A stretch of 64,000 nucleotides of DNA from Achatina immaculata (GCA_009760885.1 CM019714.1:2343895-2407894), one strand, 5' to 3'. Positions 1 to 9,929 are shown, counted from the first letter of the stretch. Numbers and translations are program-made. Notes: generated by a model not told the origin, from the letters alone.

Positions 1-375
1 CTTCATGATAATGCACTGGCTCACCGGGCGGTAGTTTGACAGGAATTTTTGGCTCAAAAACAAGTGTGTTCTCTCAACCATCCACCCTAGTCCCCAGATT
101 TGTCTCCCTGTGATTATTTTCTACTCCCAAAATTAAAGTTACCATTGAAAGGACACTTCTTTGATGATACTGATGATATCCAAAGGCTGTATCATCGATT
201 TTAAGGGCCATACCAACAAAAGAACTGCAGAGGTCATTCCAGTGTTTGTTAGATCATGCCACTCACTGTATCAATGCACAAGGGGCTTACTTTGAATAAA
301 ATACAGGTTATATCTTCAACTGTTGTTTATTTTATTTTTAATAAATTTCGGTTACTTTTGGGCCCACCGTCATAC
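1..375 (+). mobile_element. mariner transposon, 3' part (fragment cut by window edge)
   Basis: The first 342 bases match positions 1440-1781 of the neighbouring mariner, offset 1439, with no difference that I see. They cover the transposase C-terminus, including the HDNALAH stretch and the SPDLSPCDYF motif typical of mariner. After 342 the sequence departs and runs into a TTTCGGTTACTTTTGG block that resembles a mariner-type end. The reading frame carries stops, so this copy is dead. The rest lies left of the window. Confidence 0.75.
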
Positions 376-518
376 ATCTTGTTGACTGATGTTATGCTTG
401 TTTGTTATGGCTCTTAGTCAATGGCTGATTCATCATCTAGCTTTTATATTGATGAAGTTGGCCTGATCAAGATTTGTTGCTGTATTTGTCATCTAGCTTT
501 TACAAGGTCCAACAATTA
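376..518. other. short spacer between mariner copies
   Basis: No gene is visible. A short sequence (tcatctagcttttat/caa) occurs twice, near 431 and 489. The last two bases, TA at 517-518, are the left target-site dinucleotide of the next mariner. Confidence 0.4.
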
Positions 519-1799
519 AGTAATGAGACTGATTTTATTATGGCCAAGACAAAAATGCCATCTATGAAGCAAAGCATGGAATCAAAAGAGGCAACCTTCA
601 TCTACGATCTGGCAACTTTTCATTACTGCCCGATAAGCAGACAACAAACAAGCCGCCATTTTGTTGACCTAGTCAGAAGTGCATTGTTGTGAAATGAGCA
701 TGGAGCAAAAAGCTAACATTAAATTCTGTTTAAAACTTGGAAAAAGTGCCACTGAGACAGTTGAATTGATGCGACAAGTTTATAGGGATAATTGTTTATC
801 TCGTGCACAGATATTTAGGTGGTATTCATGATTCAAAAGTGGTGTGGAAATGATTACAAATGCAACTAGACATGGACGCCAATTTCTGTTTGTAATGAGG
901 GACTCACTGCAAAAGTCAGAGAACGGATACAAGAAGATCGTTGTTTGACTGTGATGATGATGGCAGATGAATCTGTTGTGAACTGAGAGACCATTCGTAA
1001 AATTTTTGTGGAAGATTTGGGGAAGAAAAAAGTTTCTTGCCTGTTTGTACTACATTCGTTGTCTGATGACCAAAAACATCAGCGTATTGAGTATGCAAAA
1101 GACATCATCAAAACGTGTTGCAGGAATACACATTTCTTTAATCTGATTGCTGCAGATGATGAAACATGGATTTTCTGCTACGATCCCACAACTAAATGTA
1201 GAAGTGCTCAGTGGAAGTCATCATCATCATCACCAATAGGCAAAAAAATTCGTCTTCAAAAGTCAAAAGTGAAGACAATGTTGGTGTGCTTCTATGACAG
1301 CAAGGGAGTTATTCACATAGAATTTATTCCAGAGGGACAGACTGTCACTGCCAAAGTTTATTTAAGTATTTTGAAATGCCTATTAAAAAGGATTATCCGA
1401 GCCTGACCTGAGTATTCAACACCTGGCAGTTTTTTCCTTCTTCATGATAATGCACTGGCTCACCGGGCGGTAGTTTGACAGGAATTTTTGGCTCAAAAAC
1501 AAGTGTGTTCTCTCAACCATCCACCCTAGTCCCCAGATTTGTCTCCCTGTGATTATTTTCTACTCCCAAAATTAAAGTTACCATTGAAAGGACACTTCTT
1601 TGATGATACTGATGATATCCAAAGGCTGTATCATCGATTTTAAGGGCCATACCAACAAAAGAACTGCAGAGGTCATTCCAGTGTTTGTTAGATCATGCCA
1701 CTCACTGTATCAATGCACAAGGGGCTTACTTTGAATAAAATACAGGTTATATCTTCAACTGTTGTTTATTTTATTTTTAATGTAATTAGTCTCATTACT
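519..1799 (+). mobile_element. mariner element, full length but inactive
   Basis: Imperfect terminal inverted repeats are readable: AGTAATGAGACTGATT at 519 and its complement ending AGTCTCATTACT at 1799. TA dinucleotides flank both ends (517-518 and 1800-1801). The 1281-bp length is right for mariner. The transposase starts at the ATG at 694 (MSMEQKANIKFC..., the mariner helix-turn-helix start). It continues through a DDETWIFCYDP block near 1155 (first catalytic Asp), HDNALAHRAV near 1445 (second Asp) and SPDLSPCDYF near 1530 (third Asp). Several in-frame stops (after FRWYS, in ESVVN and after HRAVV) show that it is a pseudogene. The A of TA at 1801 leads straight into an older antisense mariner. 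Confidence 0.88.
694..1700 (+). pseudogene. mariner transposase, multiple stops
   Basis: This is the DDD/D transposase coding region of the 519-1799 element. The longest intact piece is 1008-1406 (132 codons), which carries the first catalytic Asp in DDETWIF and the serine-rich link before the KVKTMLVCFYD strand. The start is chosen from the conserved mariner N-terminus. Nonsense codons break it at least three times, so no active protein is expected. Confidence 0.85.
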
Positions 1800-1801
1800 T
1801 A

Positions 1802-2450
1802 AATGAAGGAGCCTGTGTATTGTGAGCAGGCCACATTGTCCTGCAAAATTAGAAAGCCTTTCTGCAATCTGTTTTTCTTTCAGTTCATTTTTTAACTGAC
1901 ACAGCAAGTTAGAGTCAAATTTTGCATTTGACCTTCCAAAAAAGTCAATCACCAAAATACTTTTCTTATCCCAAAGAATAGTGGCAATGACCTTTCTTAG
2001 TGACATTTGGGTCTTGAAATTCTTCAGCCGTGGAGAACCTGAGAGCCACCTCTATAAGGACTGTAGAGTTTGGTCTCAAGATAAACAGTGGTGTAACCAT
2101 ATTTCATCAAACAGAGGTTGTGACATGGGCAGAAACTGAGTGCTCCCTCTATAAAGACTGTAGAGTTTGGTCTCAAGATTAAGGTGGTGTAGCCATATTT
2201 CATTGGTGATGAGTCCTACAAAAAAGTTATAACTAGATCGCTCAAAATGCTGCAAAATAAACTTGGAAGTGTCTGGTCAATTTTGTTTCTCATCTGCATT
2301 CAAACATTTGGATAACCACTTGTCTGACAGTTTCTGCATAACTAAATGCTCATGAGTTATAAATCCAACATGTTCTCTGGATATCTCTAGTGTCTTATTC
2401 GTTGTTTTAGCTGAAATTGGTCAATTTGCCAAAATCAGGTAATGAATATA
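1802..2450 (-). mobile_element. mariner fragment, antisense, truncated
   Basis: Read on the minus strand from about 2390 downwards, the sequence gives ISREHVGFITHEHL, then NEIWLHHLNLETKLYSL (degenerate catalytic DETW block), then SPRLKNFKTQMSLRKVIA, ILWDKKSILVIDFF and finally LQDNVACSQYTGSF just before 1802. These are consecutive mariner transposase blocks. A segment around the DETW equivalent appears twice (near 2060-2110 and 2150-2210), a small internal duplication. The element is cut off exactly where the 519-1799 mariner begins, so the younger element probably jumped into it at a TA. Confidence 0.75.
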
Positions 2451-2654
2451 ATCAAAAATTTCTGGAGTTGATGCTGTTGAAGTCCTTCCATATCTTGCTG
2501 CATCTTTGGTCTCAAAATCTCCACACTGAGACCAAACATATCACTTCTTCACAGTTAAATATGATTGATACTTGTCACTCAATGTCTGTTGCATACACTC
2601 ATGGATTTTCTTTTGGGGTTTTTTTCTACAGGAACAGGAACTTCATGATCATCT

Positions 2655-3155
2655 GGAATTCCACATTTGAAAATTCCACACTTGAAAACTCTACACTTGA
2701 AAATTTCACATTTGAAAATTCCACACTTGAAAATTCTACACTTCAAAATTCTACACTTGAAAATTTCACACTTGAAAATTCTACACTTGAAAATTTCACA
2801 CTTGAAAATTCTACACTTGAAAATTTAACACTTGAAAATTCTACTCTTGAAAATTTAACATTTGAAAATTCTACACTTGAAAATTCTACACCTGAAAACT
2901 TCACACTTGAAAATTCCACACTTGAAAATTTCACACTTGAAAATTCTATACTTGAAAATTTCACACTTGAAAATTCTATACTTGAAAATTTCACACTTGA
3001 AAATGCCACACTTGAAAATTCTACACCTGAAAATTTCACACTTGAAAATGCCACACTTGAAAATTCTACACCTGAAAATTTTACACTTGAAAATTCTACA
3101 CTTGAAAATTCCACACCTGAAAATTTCACACCTGAAAATTCCACACTTTTTGTTG
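2655..3155. repeat. minisatellite, 15-bp unit (about 33 copies)
   Basis: The unit is close to acacttgaaaattct, repeated from a little after the poly-T/acaggaacagg sequence to 3155. Because 15 is a multiple of three, long open frames run through it on both strands, including one from 2417 to 3193. These are artefacts. The array lies downstream of CFAP65 exon i. Confidence 0.93.
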
Positions 3156-3232
3156 ACACTGATCTGAAAAAAAGTACAAAACTAGCGGTTTGATCCTGAA
3201 AACTGCATTTTACTAAAAGAAAATGATGCTCT

Positions 3233-3565
3233 CTCAGGCTACATTGACAAAGTTATGCTCATACTTTGAGATGTGAGTTGACCTTGACAAAGTTATGCTC
3301 ATACTTTGAGATGTGAGTTGACCTTGACAAAGTTATGCTCATACTTTGAGATGTGAGTTGACCTTGACAAATTTATGCTCATACTTTGAAATGTGATTGA
3401 CTTTGACAAAGTTATGCTCATACTTCAAAATGTGAGTTGACTTTGACAAAGTTATGCTCATACTTTGAGATGTGAGTTGACTTTGACAAAGTTATGCTCA
3501 TACTTCGAGATGTGAGTTGACTTTGACAAAGTTATGCTCATACTTTGAGATGTGAGTTGACCTGT
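3233..3565. repeat. minisatellite, 40-bp unit (about 8 copies)
   Basis: The unit begins acaaagttatgctcatactt and ends gagatgtgagttgaccttg. Most copies are exactly 40 bp; one shortened copy lies near 3390. It sits just beyond the stop codon of CFAP65 exon i. Confidence 0.93.
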
Positions 3566-3677
3566 AACTCTTTGGAACTCCCACATGTGTGTAGTATATG
3601 TACACATATATAAAATATAATATGAGCCTGGAATATGATGTGAGCATAAGAAGGAGTTAGAAAATGTCATCTGAGCT

Positions 3678-3858
3678 CTAAAAACAACACACTCTTGCCT
3701 CATCTAGTTTGGGTGTATCATGAACTTCAGCTGCCACTGTGACATTTCCACTGTCCGGTACATCTGGCTGCAAGTCTGCAAACTGACGGAAATATGGTAT
3801 TGGCTCCTGCATGACTTTCTTGACTGCTTGTATGAAGTGAGCATCATCAAGTAAACCA
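3678..3858 (-). CDS. CFAP65: CFAP65 exon i (last coding exon seen)
   Basis: The acceptor ATTGCAG|T completes an Arg codon (CG+T) split with exon h, so the phase matches. The exon encodes 59 further residues, GLLDDAHFIQAVKKVM ... VHDTPKLDEARVCCF, then TAG at 3680-3678. It is acidic and helical at the start, in keeping with the CFAP65 tail. No AATAAA poly(A) signal is obvious just downstream. An AG|GCAAGAG sequence near 3695 could serve as a GC-AG donor, so the true C-terminus could lie in a further exon outside the window. The product acts in the ciliary/sperm axoneme. The family call comes from exons a-g; this exon alone would not be diagnostic. Confidence 0.7.
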
Positions 3859-3984
3859 CTGCAATAACATCAGATATGCAACTTTATATTATACATACCC
3901 AACATTCATTTATAAAATTTTAAAATCATAACAAAATCTTACATAAATAAACAACATCAATTATCCAGCACTAATATTTTATAT

Positions 3985-4140
3985 ATATATAAATGCCAAA
4001 CTTCAATTATCCATATTGAAGTCTTATGCAGAAAGTATCCAACATTTGCATGCAACATCAGTTATCCATATTGAAATCTTATACACAGAATATTCAACAT
4101 TTGTGAGCAACATCAGTTATCCTAAATTTAAAACTTACAC
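3985..4140. repeat. degenerate repeat, about 70-bp unit (2-3 copies)
   Basis: The phrases aacttcaattatccatattgaa and caacatcagttatccatattg recur with the same spacing. It lies in the intron upstream of exon i and is weakly conserved. Confidence 0.6.
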
Positions 4141-4284
4141 ACAGTATTTAGTCAATATTCACTCATAATAAGCAGCAGTGAGACAACTACATCAAAGATA
4201 ATAACCAATAATGCTATAACATCAAACACAACAGTATGAGACACAAACATCAACTACAACAGCATTAGACACTAACATCAAAGA

Positions 4285-4630
4285 CAACTTGGAGTACCTG
4301 GTAATGAAGTGGCAGACAGACTTGCTGGACAGGCTAAAATAAATGCCAGACTGACAATGGACAAGGGGGACATTGCTAAGGCAGTACTGGACAGGCTGCA
4401 GGAAAATGAAGAGCGAGAATGGAAGAACAATGTAGTTGTGAGTGCTGGAAAAATTAAAATGCTGGCAGGAAATCCGACCTGTGTAGCAGACTGTAAACAA
4501 CCAACATTTGACAGCAACTATTAGCAAGCATACTCTTGGATGGATGCTGCGGCGTGCAGTGGAGCATATATGGGGCTGTCCTGAATGCAATGAAACTGGA
4601 GTCTGATTTTGAACCTTTAATCAAAGAGAA
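4285..4630 (+). pseudogene. LINE RNase H domain, C-terminal scrap
   Basis: The plus-strand reading LGVPGNEVADRLAGQAKINA is the C-terminal signature of the RNase H domain carried by some non-LTR retrotransposons (GIPGNExADxLA). It continues to DCKQPTFDSNY and a stop. A frame change then gives HTLGWMLRRAVEHIWGCPEC, the usual cysteine-containing tail. It is flanked on both sides by minisatellite, and the N-terminal part of the domain is missing. It resembles the domain at 40.8-41.9 kb but is not a close copy. Confidence 0.65.
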
Positions 4631-4634
4631 CAGC

Positions 4635-5575
4635 ATAAGAGGCAATAACAACATCAAACACAACAACATGAATCATTAACATCAAACATAACAGCATGCA
4701 ACACTACCAAAACACAACAACATGAATCATTAACATCAAACATAACATCATGAAACACTACAACATCAAATACAACAGCATGCAACACTGATATCAAACA
4801 CAGCATGAGAAATTAACCTCAACCATAAGAGCATGAGACACTATAACAACAAACATAACAGTATGAGACACTATAACAACAAACACTATGGGACGCTACA
4901 ACAACAAACACAATAATATGAGACACTATAACAACAAACACAAGAGCATGAGACATTATAACAACAAACATAATAGTATGAGACACTATAACAACAAACA
5001 TAATAGTATGAGACACTATAACAACAAACATAATAGTATGAGACACTATAACAACAAACATAATAGTATGAGACACTATAACAACAAACACAATAGTATG
5101 AGACACTATAACAACAAACACAATAGTATGAGGCACTATAACAACAAATACAATAGTATGGGACACTATAACAACAAACATAATAATATAAGACACTATA
5201 TCATCAAACATAACAGCATATGATACTAACATAAAAAAGTCAACAGAGTAAGACACTAACATCAAAAACTCAACAGAGTAAGACACTAACATCAAAAACT
5301 CAACAGAATAAGACACTAACATAAAAAACACAACAGCATGAGATGAACACCAAAATCAACAGCATTGGACACTATAATAATAAACAAAATACCATGAGAC
5401 ACTAACATCAAACAGAATAGTATGAGACATTATAACATCAAATACATCCAACTGAGGCACTATAACATCAAACAAGTCAGCATGAGACTATAACATCAAA
5501 CAAAACAGCATGAGACATGGTAATATCAAACACATCAGTATGAGACACTATAACATAAAACACAACAGCATGAGC
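4635..5575. repeat. minisatellite, 30-bp unit
   Basis: The core unit is close to atgagacactataacaacaaacataatagt, most regular at 4850-5200. The edges are looser (aacatcaaacacaacagcatg). The multiple-of-three period creates opposing open frames at 4819-5331 and 4888-5223 that are not genes. Confidence 0.92.
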
Positions 5576-5584
5576 CATTATTAC

Positions 5585-5880
5585 ACAGATGATTATTTAC
5601 TAAACATTACATACAGCACACACAGATGTTAATTTATTAAACATTACATGCAACACACACAGATGATGATTTATTAAAATATGACATACAGCACACACAG
5701 ATGTTGATTTATTAAACATTACATGCAACACACACAGATGATGATTTATTAAAATATGACATACAGCACACACAGATGTTGATTTATTAAACATTACATA
5801 CAGCACACACAGATGATGATTTACTAAACATTACATACAGCACACACAGATGATGATTTATGAAACATGACATAAAACAC
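5585..5880. repeat. minisatellite, about 30/60-bp unit
   Basis: Alternating copies of acacacagatgatgatttatt and acagatgttgatttattaaac end about 40 bp from the donor of CFAP65 exon h. Confidence 0.9.
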
Positions 5881-5921
5881 TCTAAACTAGCAGAAAAAAA
5901 AGAAAGTAAAAAGTCAGCTAC

Positions 5922-6079
5922 CGTAGACAGTTGCCCAGTACACCAGCAATAATGTCTGACTCTGCTAAGCTACATACTACAGGCTGTTGGGGCACATTTT
6001 CCTGCTTTTTCTGCTGTTGACTGTGCTCACTAAGGATACGGTCAATGTAATAATGATCAAACTCATCTGCAAAGTTTGT
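5922..6079 (-). CDS. CFAP65: CFAP65 exon h
   Basis: The acceptor TTTCACTACAG|ACAAAC and the donor CTACG|GTAGCT bound 158 bp, encoding TNFADEFDHYYIDRILSEHS ... ESDIIAGVLGNCL plus two bases of an Arg codon. The upstream junction with exon g is phase 0; the downstream junction with exon i is phase 2, and both agree. The Gln/Lys-rich middle (QQQKKQEN) suggests a flexible linker in the CFAP65 C-terminal region. A minisatellite ends about 40 bp below it and another starts about 50 bp above it. Confidence 0.78.
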
Positions 6080-6129
6080 CTGTAGTGAAACAATAAAGCA
6101 CTGAATAAACAATTGATACATACAACTTC

Positions 6130-6269
6130 TTCAGACAAATAACATCATCATCACAAATAAACTTCAGACAAATATGTTTTCATTACACATAAATTTGAGA
6201 CAAATATATTATTATTACAAATAAATTTAAGGCAAATATATTATCATTAAACTTAAGACAAATATATTA
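6130..6269. repeat. minisatellite, about 32-bp unit (left half of a split array)
   Basis: Copies of caaataaatttaagacaaat followed by atattatcattac. The same unit resumes at 7771, so the array was split by the Helitron between. Confidence 0.85.
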
Positions 6270-6639
6270 TCATTTATATATATATAAAATGTATGCATGT
6301 GTGTGTGTATGCTCCAGCATAACTTTGGAACGCCTGGAGAAATTTCAACCAAACTTGGTACACATGTGACTTACAGTCTGGAGAAAAGTACTTTGGGGGT
6401 ATGACATACCTAGTAACCCTAGGGATAGGGTGGGAAGGAGGTGACATACTATTCACTTAGTTCAAGAATTTAAAAAATTGATCTAAGGGAGATAATCCTG
6501 AAATAGAGTGATTTTTGGTCTAATAGCAGCATTTATGACCTCCCATGGCAAGTCTCATATGGTAACTGGGGCTCATATCTAAGTCTGGAGAGACAAGAAT
6601 AGGACTACTGCCATCTTCCACGTATGTCATAATAGGTGA

Positions 6640-6930
6640 CTAAGGAAGTTGGGGGATAGGCCAACGACCTGTTCCCTGTAAAAAAAACTGGAATGTTACA
6701 GAAACACGGAAAGGAAAACCAGTGGACTGGCCACACTCTGAGGAAACCTGACACCAGCAAAGCAAGTCAGGCACTGACATGGAATCCTCAAAGAAATTGA
6801 AAATGAGGAAGACCTAGACTTACTTGGAGAAGAGACATTATGACAGTGCTCAGAGACAAGGGATGCACATGGAAGGAAGCAGAGAAAGATTCCAAAAACA
6901 GGGATAACTGAAGAGCATGGTGATGGTGAT
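6640..6930 (+). pseudogene. LINE reverse transcriptase C-terminus, nested in the Helitron
   Basis: The plus strand gives GHTLRKPDTSKASQALTWNP, then GRPRLTWRRDIM and TWKEAERDS. This is the GHxLR...ALxWNP...GRPxxxWRRD tail of a family of LINE polymerases. It ends in a ggtgatggtgatgg simple tail near 6920, as expected for a LINE 3' end. It is 5'-truncated and frameshifted. Confidence 0.65.
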
Positions 6931-6949
6931 GGCAAGTCTAAATAATTTT

Positions 6950-7275
6950 GATGGTCTCTTAATCAGCCCCCATCGCCATGGGGGTGAGAAAGGGGTGGGG
7001 GTGGGATGGGGGTTACATATTAGTGTCGAGTCCATAGTTCTAGGGGCTACAGAGATGAATAGTGACACTCCTGATGCTGTTTACGTTCATGTTCAGCCCC
7101 TATCAGCATGGGGGGGATGAGAGAGGGGTGGGATGGGGGTGACATGTAAAAGTAATAAAAAAAGACCAATATTAGTGTCGATTCCATAGTTTTCGGGGTT
7201 GCTGAGACAAGTAGTGACACTCCTCCTGATGTCGTTTACGTCCAAGTTCAGACCCCATTGGCATGGGGGTGAGAA
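6950..7275. repeat. internal Helitron repeats, about 150-bp unit (2-3 copies)
   Basis: The blocks cagcccc(c/t)atc-gcatgggggtgag-ggtgggatgggggt-tagtgtcga(g/t)tccatag-gtgacactcctgatg recur at about 6965, 7095 and 7250. They have the GC-rich character of Helitron internal repeats. Confidence 0.65.
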
Positions 7276-7545
7276 GGGATGAAAATTTAGCGTGGGATCT
7301 CCAATTATTTTACTACGGAACCTTGACCCATCAAAACTTTGCAACGGCACAAGGCTGTGTGTAAAGAGGATGCTGGGCAATGTAGCTGAAGTGGCTATCT
7401 TAACAGGACAGGGAAAAGGTGAAGCAGTATTTATGCCACAGATATCACTTATTCTGACAGATCTCCTTTTTTTTGCAATATCCAGTGAGACTTGCACTCT
7501 CGATCACGATCAACAAGTCACAGGGGCAGTCTACACATTACAGAG
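7270..7545 (+). pseudogene. Helitron PIF1-type helicase, middle/C-terminal part
   Basis: The plus strand reads VGSPIILLRNLDPSKLCNGT, then AILTGQGKGEAVFMPQISLI. After a frame change at an 8-T run it reads QYPVRLALSITINKSQGQS. The last block is helicase motif VI of PIF1-like RepHel proteins (x-INKAQGQS). In intact relatives this is followed by a CFSHGQLYVACSR block. Here that block is on the opposite strand (see 7546-7715). Confidence 0.82.
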
Positions 7546-7715
7546 TAAAGTCTTTTACAAATTCACTATAATAGTAATTTAACTCAAAACTTGATTATAT
7601 ACAACAGTTTTAGTTTCACCTATAGGAGCAAGAATAAATAATTTCTTGGGTGAACCCACCCTTGAGAAAGCAACATAAAGTTGTCCGTGGGAGAAACATG
7701 GCCATCTCAAATCCA
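7546..7715 (-). pseudogene. Helitron helicase C-terminus, inverted in place
   Basis: The minus strand reads VDLRWPCFSHGQLYVAFSR, then VGSPKKLFILAPIGETKTVV, YNQVLS and a stop. This is the very end of the same helicase whose upstream part is on the plus strand at 7270-7545. Flipping this roughly 170-bp stretch would restore the expected protein order without loss, so it is a local inversion, not two elements. Confidence 0.8.
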
Positions 7716-7770
7716 CTCCGTAGTATTAATAATTAATCAATTCCCAAGCAATGCTGGGTAATCAGCCAGT

Positions 7771-7868
7771 GCACATATAAATTTAAGACATACATTATCA
7801 TTACAAATAAAGTTGTGACAAACGATAAATAATATTATCATTATAAATAAAATTGATATAAATGATAT
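7771..7868. repeat. minisatellite, about 32-bp unit (right half of the split array)
   Basis: aaatttaagacatacattatcattac and related copies continue the 6130-6269 array beyond the Helitron. They grade into the next array. Confidence 0.75.
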
Positions 7869-8115
7869 TATACTCATACACAATATGTCTGCTCACATAT
7901 GTTGAGACGACTAATGTCAGCTCACATACAGCTGAGATCACTAATGTCTACTCACATAAAGCTGAGACCACTAATATCTGCTTACATACATTTGAGACCA
8001 CTAATGTTTGCTTATATACAATTGAGATCACTAATGTCTGCTTACATACAGCTGAGACCAGTAATGTCTGCTTATGTACAGTTGAGACCACTAATGTCTG
8101 CTCACAGTTATCTTA
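7869..8115. repeat. minisatellite, 30-bp unit
   Basis: The unit is close to gctgagaccactaatgtctgcttacataca. It resumes at 8428-8475 after a LINE/SINE insertion. Open frames through it (7862-8116, 7899-8180) are period artefacts. Confidence 0.9.
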
Positions 8116-8427
8116 AGCTGCTCTTACAGACACCGAATACAATTAATTGTTTTCTGAATAGTCCCGAAAATTTTGTTTAGTAGACAGTCATTTATAATGT
8201 ATGTAGTTACTTCTGTACTGAGTGAATGTTTAAGAGCGAAACGTAAATGTTATTTTTTATTTTATGTCTCTCAGCTTCAATGTTAACTATGTTTGTTATA
8301 TGAACAGCATATTTGTAGAATGTCTGGAATAGAGTGAAAGATGTATGATAAAGGGCAGAATGTCAGACGGGCCTGCGTGCCCAATTCTTAACCCTTTTGA
8401 AATAAAGATCAATCAATCAATCAATCA
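8116..8427 (+). mobile_element. short retroelement 3' end with (AATC)n tail
   Basis: The block gggcagaatgtcagacgggc, then ctgcgtgcccaattcttaaccc and aataaagatcaatcaatcaatcaatca, matches the insertion at 13778-14040, which has the same block and an ATTC tail. It lies within a minisatellite that resumes after the tail. It is a non-LTR/SINE-like 3' segment without coding capacity. The left boundary is uncertain. Confidence 0.7.
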
Positions 8428-8734
8428 CATAAAAATGAGATCACTAATGTCTGCTTACATACTGTATAAGATTGAGACTGATCTATTCTTAGATGACTAG
8501 GTGAGTATTGTTTTAGTATTTTTTTTTAATATCCCAAACATTAACAAAAATTCAACATTCTTGTTTCCCAAAAGTGATAACTAAAGATGAAATATTCAAG
8601 TTCACTAATTATCATACACATTTTAATATTCATATGAAACTAAACAGAAAAAAAAAAAACATTTAGATACTCTCACATTCATTAGGTCTGCTGCATTTTA
8701 TAAGGTATAAAATATTGGCCATACATTTAAGTCA

Positions 8735-9175
8735 CTATCAAATTCAACCGTTGTCAAAACCAGCCACTGACAATTTTGTTCTGACTCAACCAGATACTGT
8801 CACATTTATTTAGTTACAATCAAATGCTGTCACATTCAATCACAGTCACAATCAAACACTAACACATTCACGAACAGTTACAACACTGTCACATTTACTG
8901 ATTATCACAACAGACACTGTCACATTTAATCATTATCACAACAGGCACTGTCACATTTACTCATTATCACAACAGACACTGTCAAATTTACTCATTACCA
9001 CAACAGACACTGTCACATTTACTCATTATCACAACAGACACTGTCAAATTTACTCATTACCACAACAGACACTGTCAAATATCTTCATTATCACAACAGA
9101 CACTGTCACTTTCACTCATTATCACAACAGACATTGTCACATTAACTCATTATCACAACAGACACTGTCATATTA
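8735..9175. repeat. minisatellite, about 31-bp unit
   Basis: The unit is close to atcacaacagacactgtcacatttactcatt. It is most regular from 8900 and degenerate on the left side. Confidence 0.92.
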
Positions 9176-9194
9176 ATTTCCCAGCTCAATCAAA

Positions 9195-9470
9195 GAGACA
9201 CGTTACATTCTTATGAAGAGAAGATTCAGAAATGTTCTCCAAGTAACTAGAGCAGATAGTCACACTGACTACAGCTTAGCAACAGCAAAGCTAAGACTGT
9301 CTGAACTATGACCACAGACTCAAAGCTAAGACTGTCCGAACTATGACCACAGACTCAAAGCTAAGACTGTCCGAACTATGACCACAGACTCAAAGCTAAA
9401 TACAGACGTGTTAGGAACAGATGAAGAAATACAAGAGAAATTCACTCTTCTTATATCTTATATCCTTCCC
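9195..9470 (+). pseudogene. LINE endonuclease-domain end, with a 35-bp triplication inside
   Basis: The plus strand reads RRRFRNVLQVTRADSHTDYS, then LATAKLRLSEL. This resembles the end of a LINE endonuclease domain (RxxADxxSDHHLVTAKLRL) with key residues changed. From about 9290 the segment aaagctaagactgtccgaactatgaccacagactc (35 bp) is present three times. It may be the first piece of a broken plus-strand LINE that continues at 9930 and 11030. Confidence 0.5.
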
Positions 9471-9477
9471 ATGCCGT

Positions 9478-9850
9478 TAAATGTCACATAGGGCTCACAA
9501 AGTAGTTTGCCAATTTTTCCTGTCTTCGGTGAGTCTTTCAACCTCATCAAGGAGTTTTATGCCTGTTAATTTGGCCTCTCTTAACAATGTCTTCTTCAGA
9601 GTTTCACACGGTCTGCCTCTTTTTCTTTGGCCTATTGTGTTCCACTTGATAGCTTGTTTTGGGATTCTCTGATCATTTCTTCTCATCAAGTGACCAACAT
9701 ACGTCATCTCCTTTTCCTGATCACCCATGAGACTGGTTGTTGTTCAGTCATCTGTCTTATCTCTGCATTGTTCCTGAATTCATTCCACTTGATGCTGAGT
9801 ATTTTCCTTAGGCATTTGTTTTCAAAAGAGTCTAATTCAGTCTAGCAGTA
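9478..9850 (-). pseudogene. antisense LINE 3' end (family 1)
   Basis: The minus strand reads MGDQEKEMTYVGHLMRRNDQ, then KQAIKWNTIGQRKRGRPCET and EDRKNWQTTL. This is the GRPxxT...DRxxW tail of an endonuclease/reverse-transcriptase LINE. It ends in a tatatcttatatcc tail near 9460. Related copies are at 15535-16800 and 17690-18165; all three share the ccgttaaatgtcacataggg 3' segment. Confidence 0.75.
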
Positions 9851-9929
9851 GAAAAATAGGTTGATGCATCATATTATTTCCAAGTGGGCAATCCTAATTA
9901 AAGGGGTAATTTTAACTAAAAGCATTTCC

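Larger units (their letters stand above)
6270..7770 (+). mobile_element. Helitron remnant with nested LINE scrap and inverted 3' coding segment
   Basis: The 5' part reads TC...tatatatataaaatg, followed by the block gctccagcataactttggaa, which I recognise from Helitron-type 5' ends in invertebrates. The 3' end has the short hairpin CCCAAGCAATGCTGGG followed by taatcagCCAGT, close to the canonical CTAGT/CTRR terminus. PIF1-type helicase coding sequence lies inside. The insertion splits a minisatellite whose unit is found on both sides, which defines the boundaries well. Coding parts are frameshifted, so it is inactive. Confidence 0.72.

Noticed and set aside
2417..3193. 258-codon frame with TLENSTLEN repeats resembling a secreted repeat protein
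   Set aside because: The repeat part is a 15-bp minisatellite open in three frames. The N-terminal part has no signal peptide or homology that I can see.
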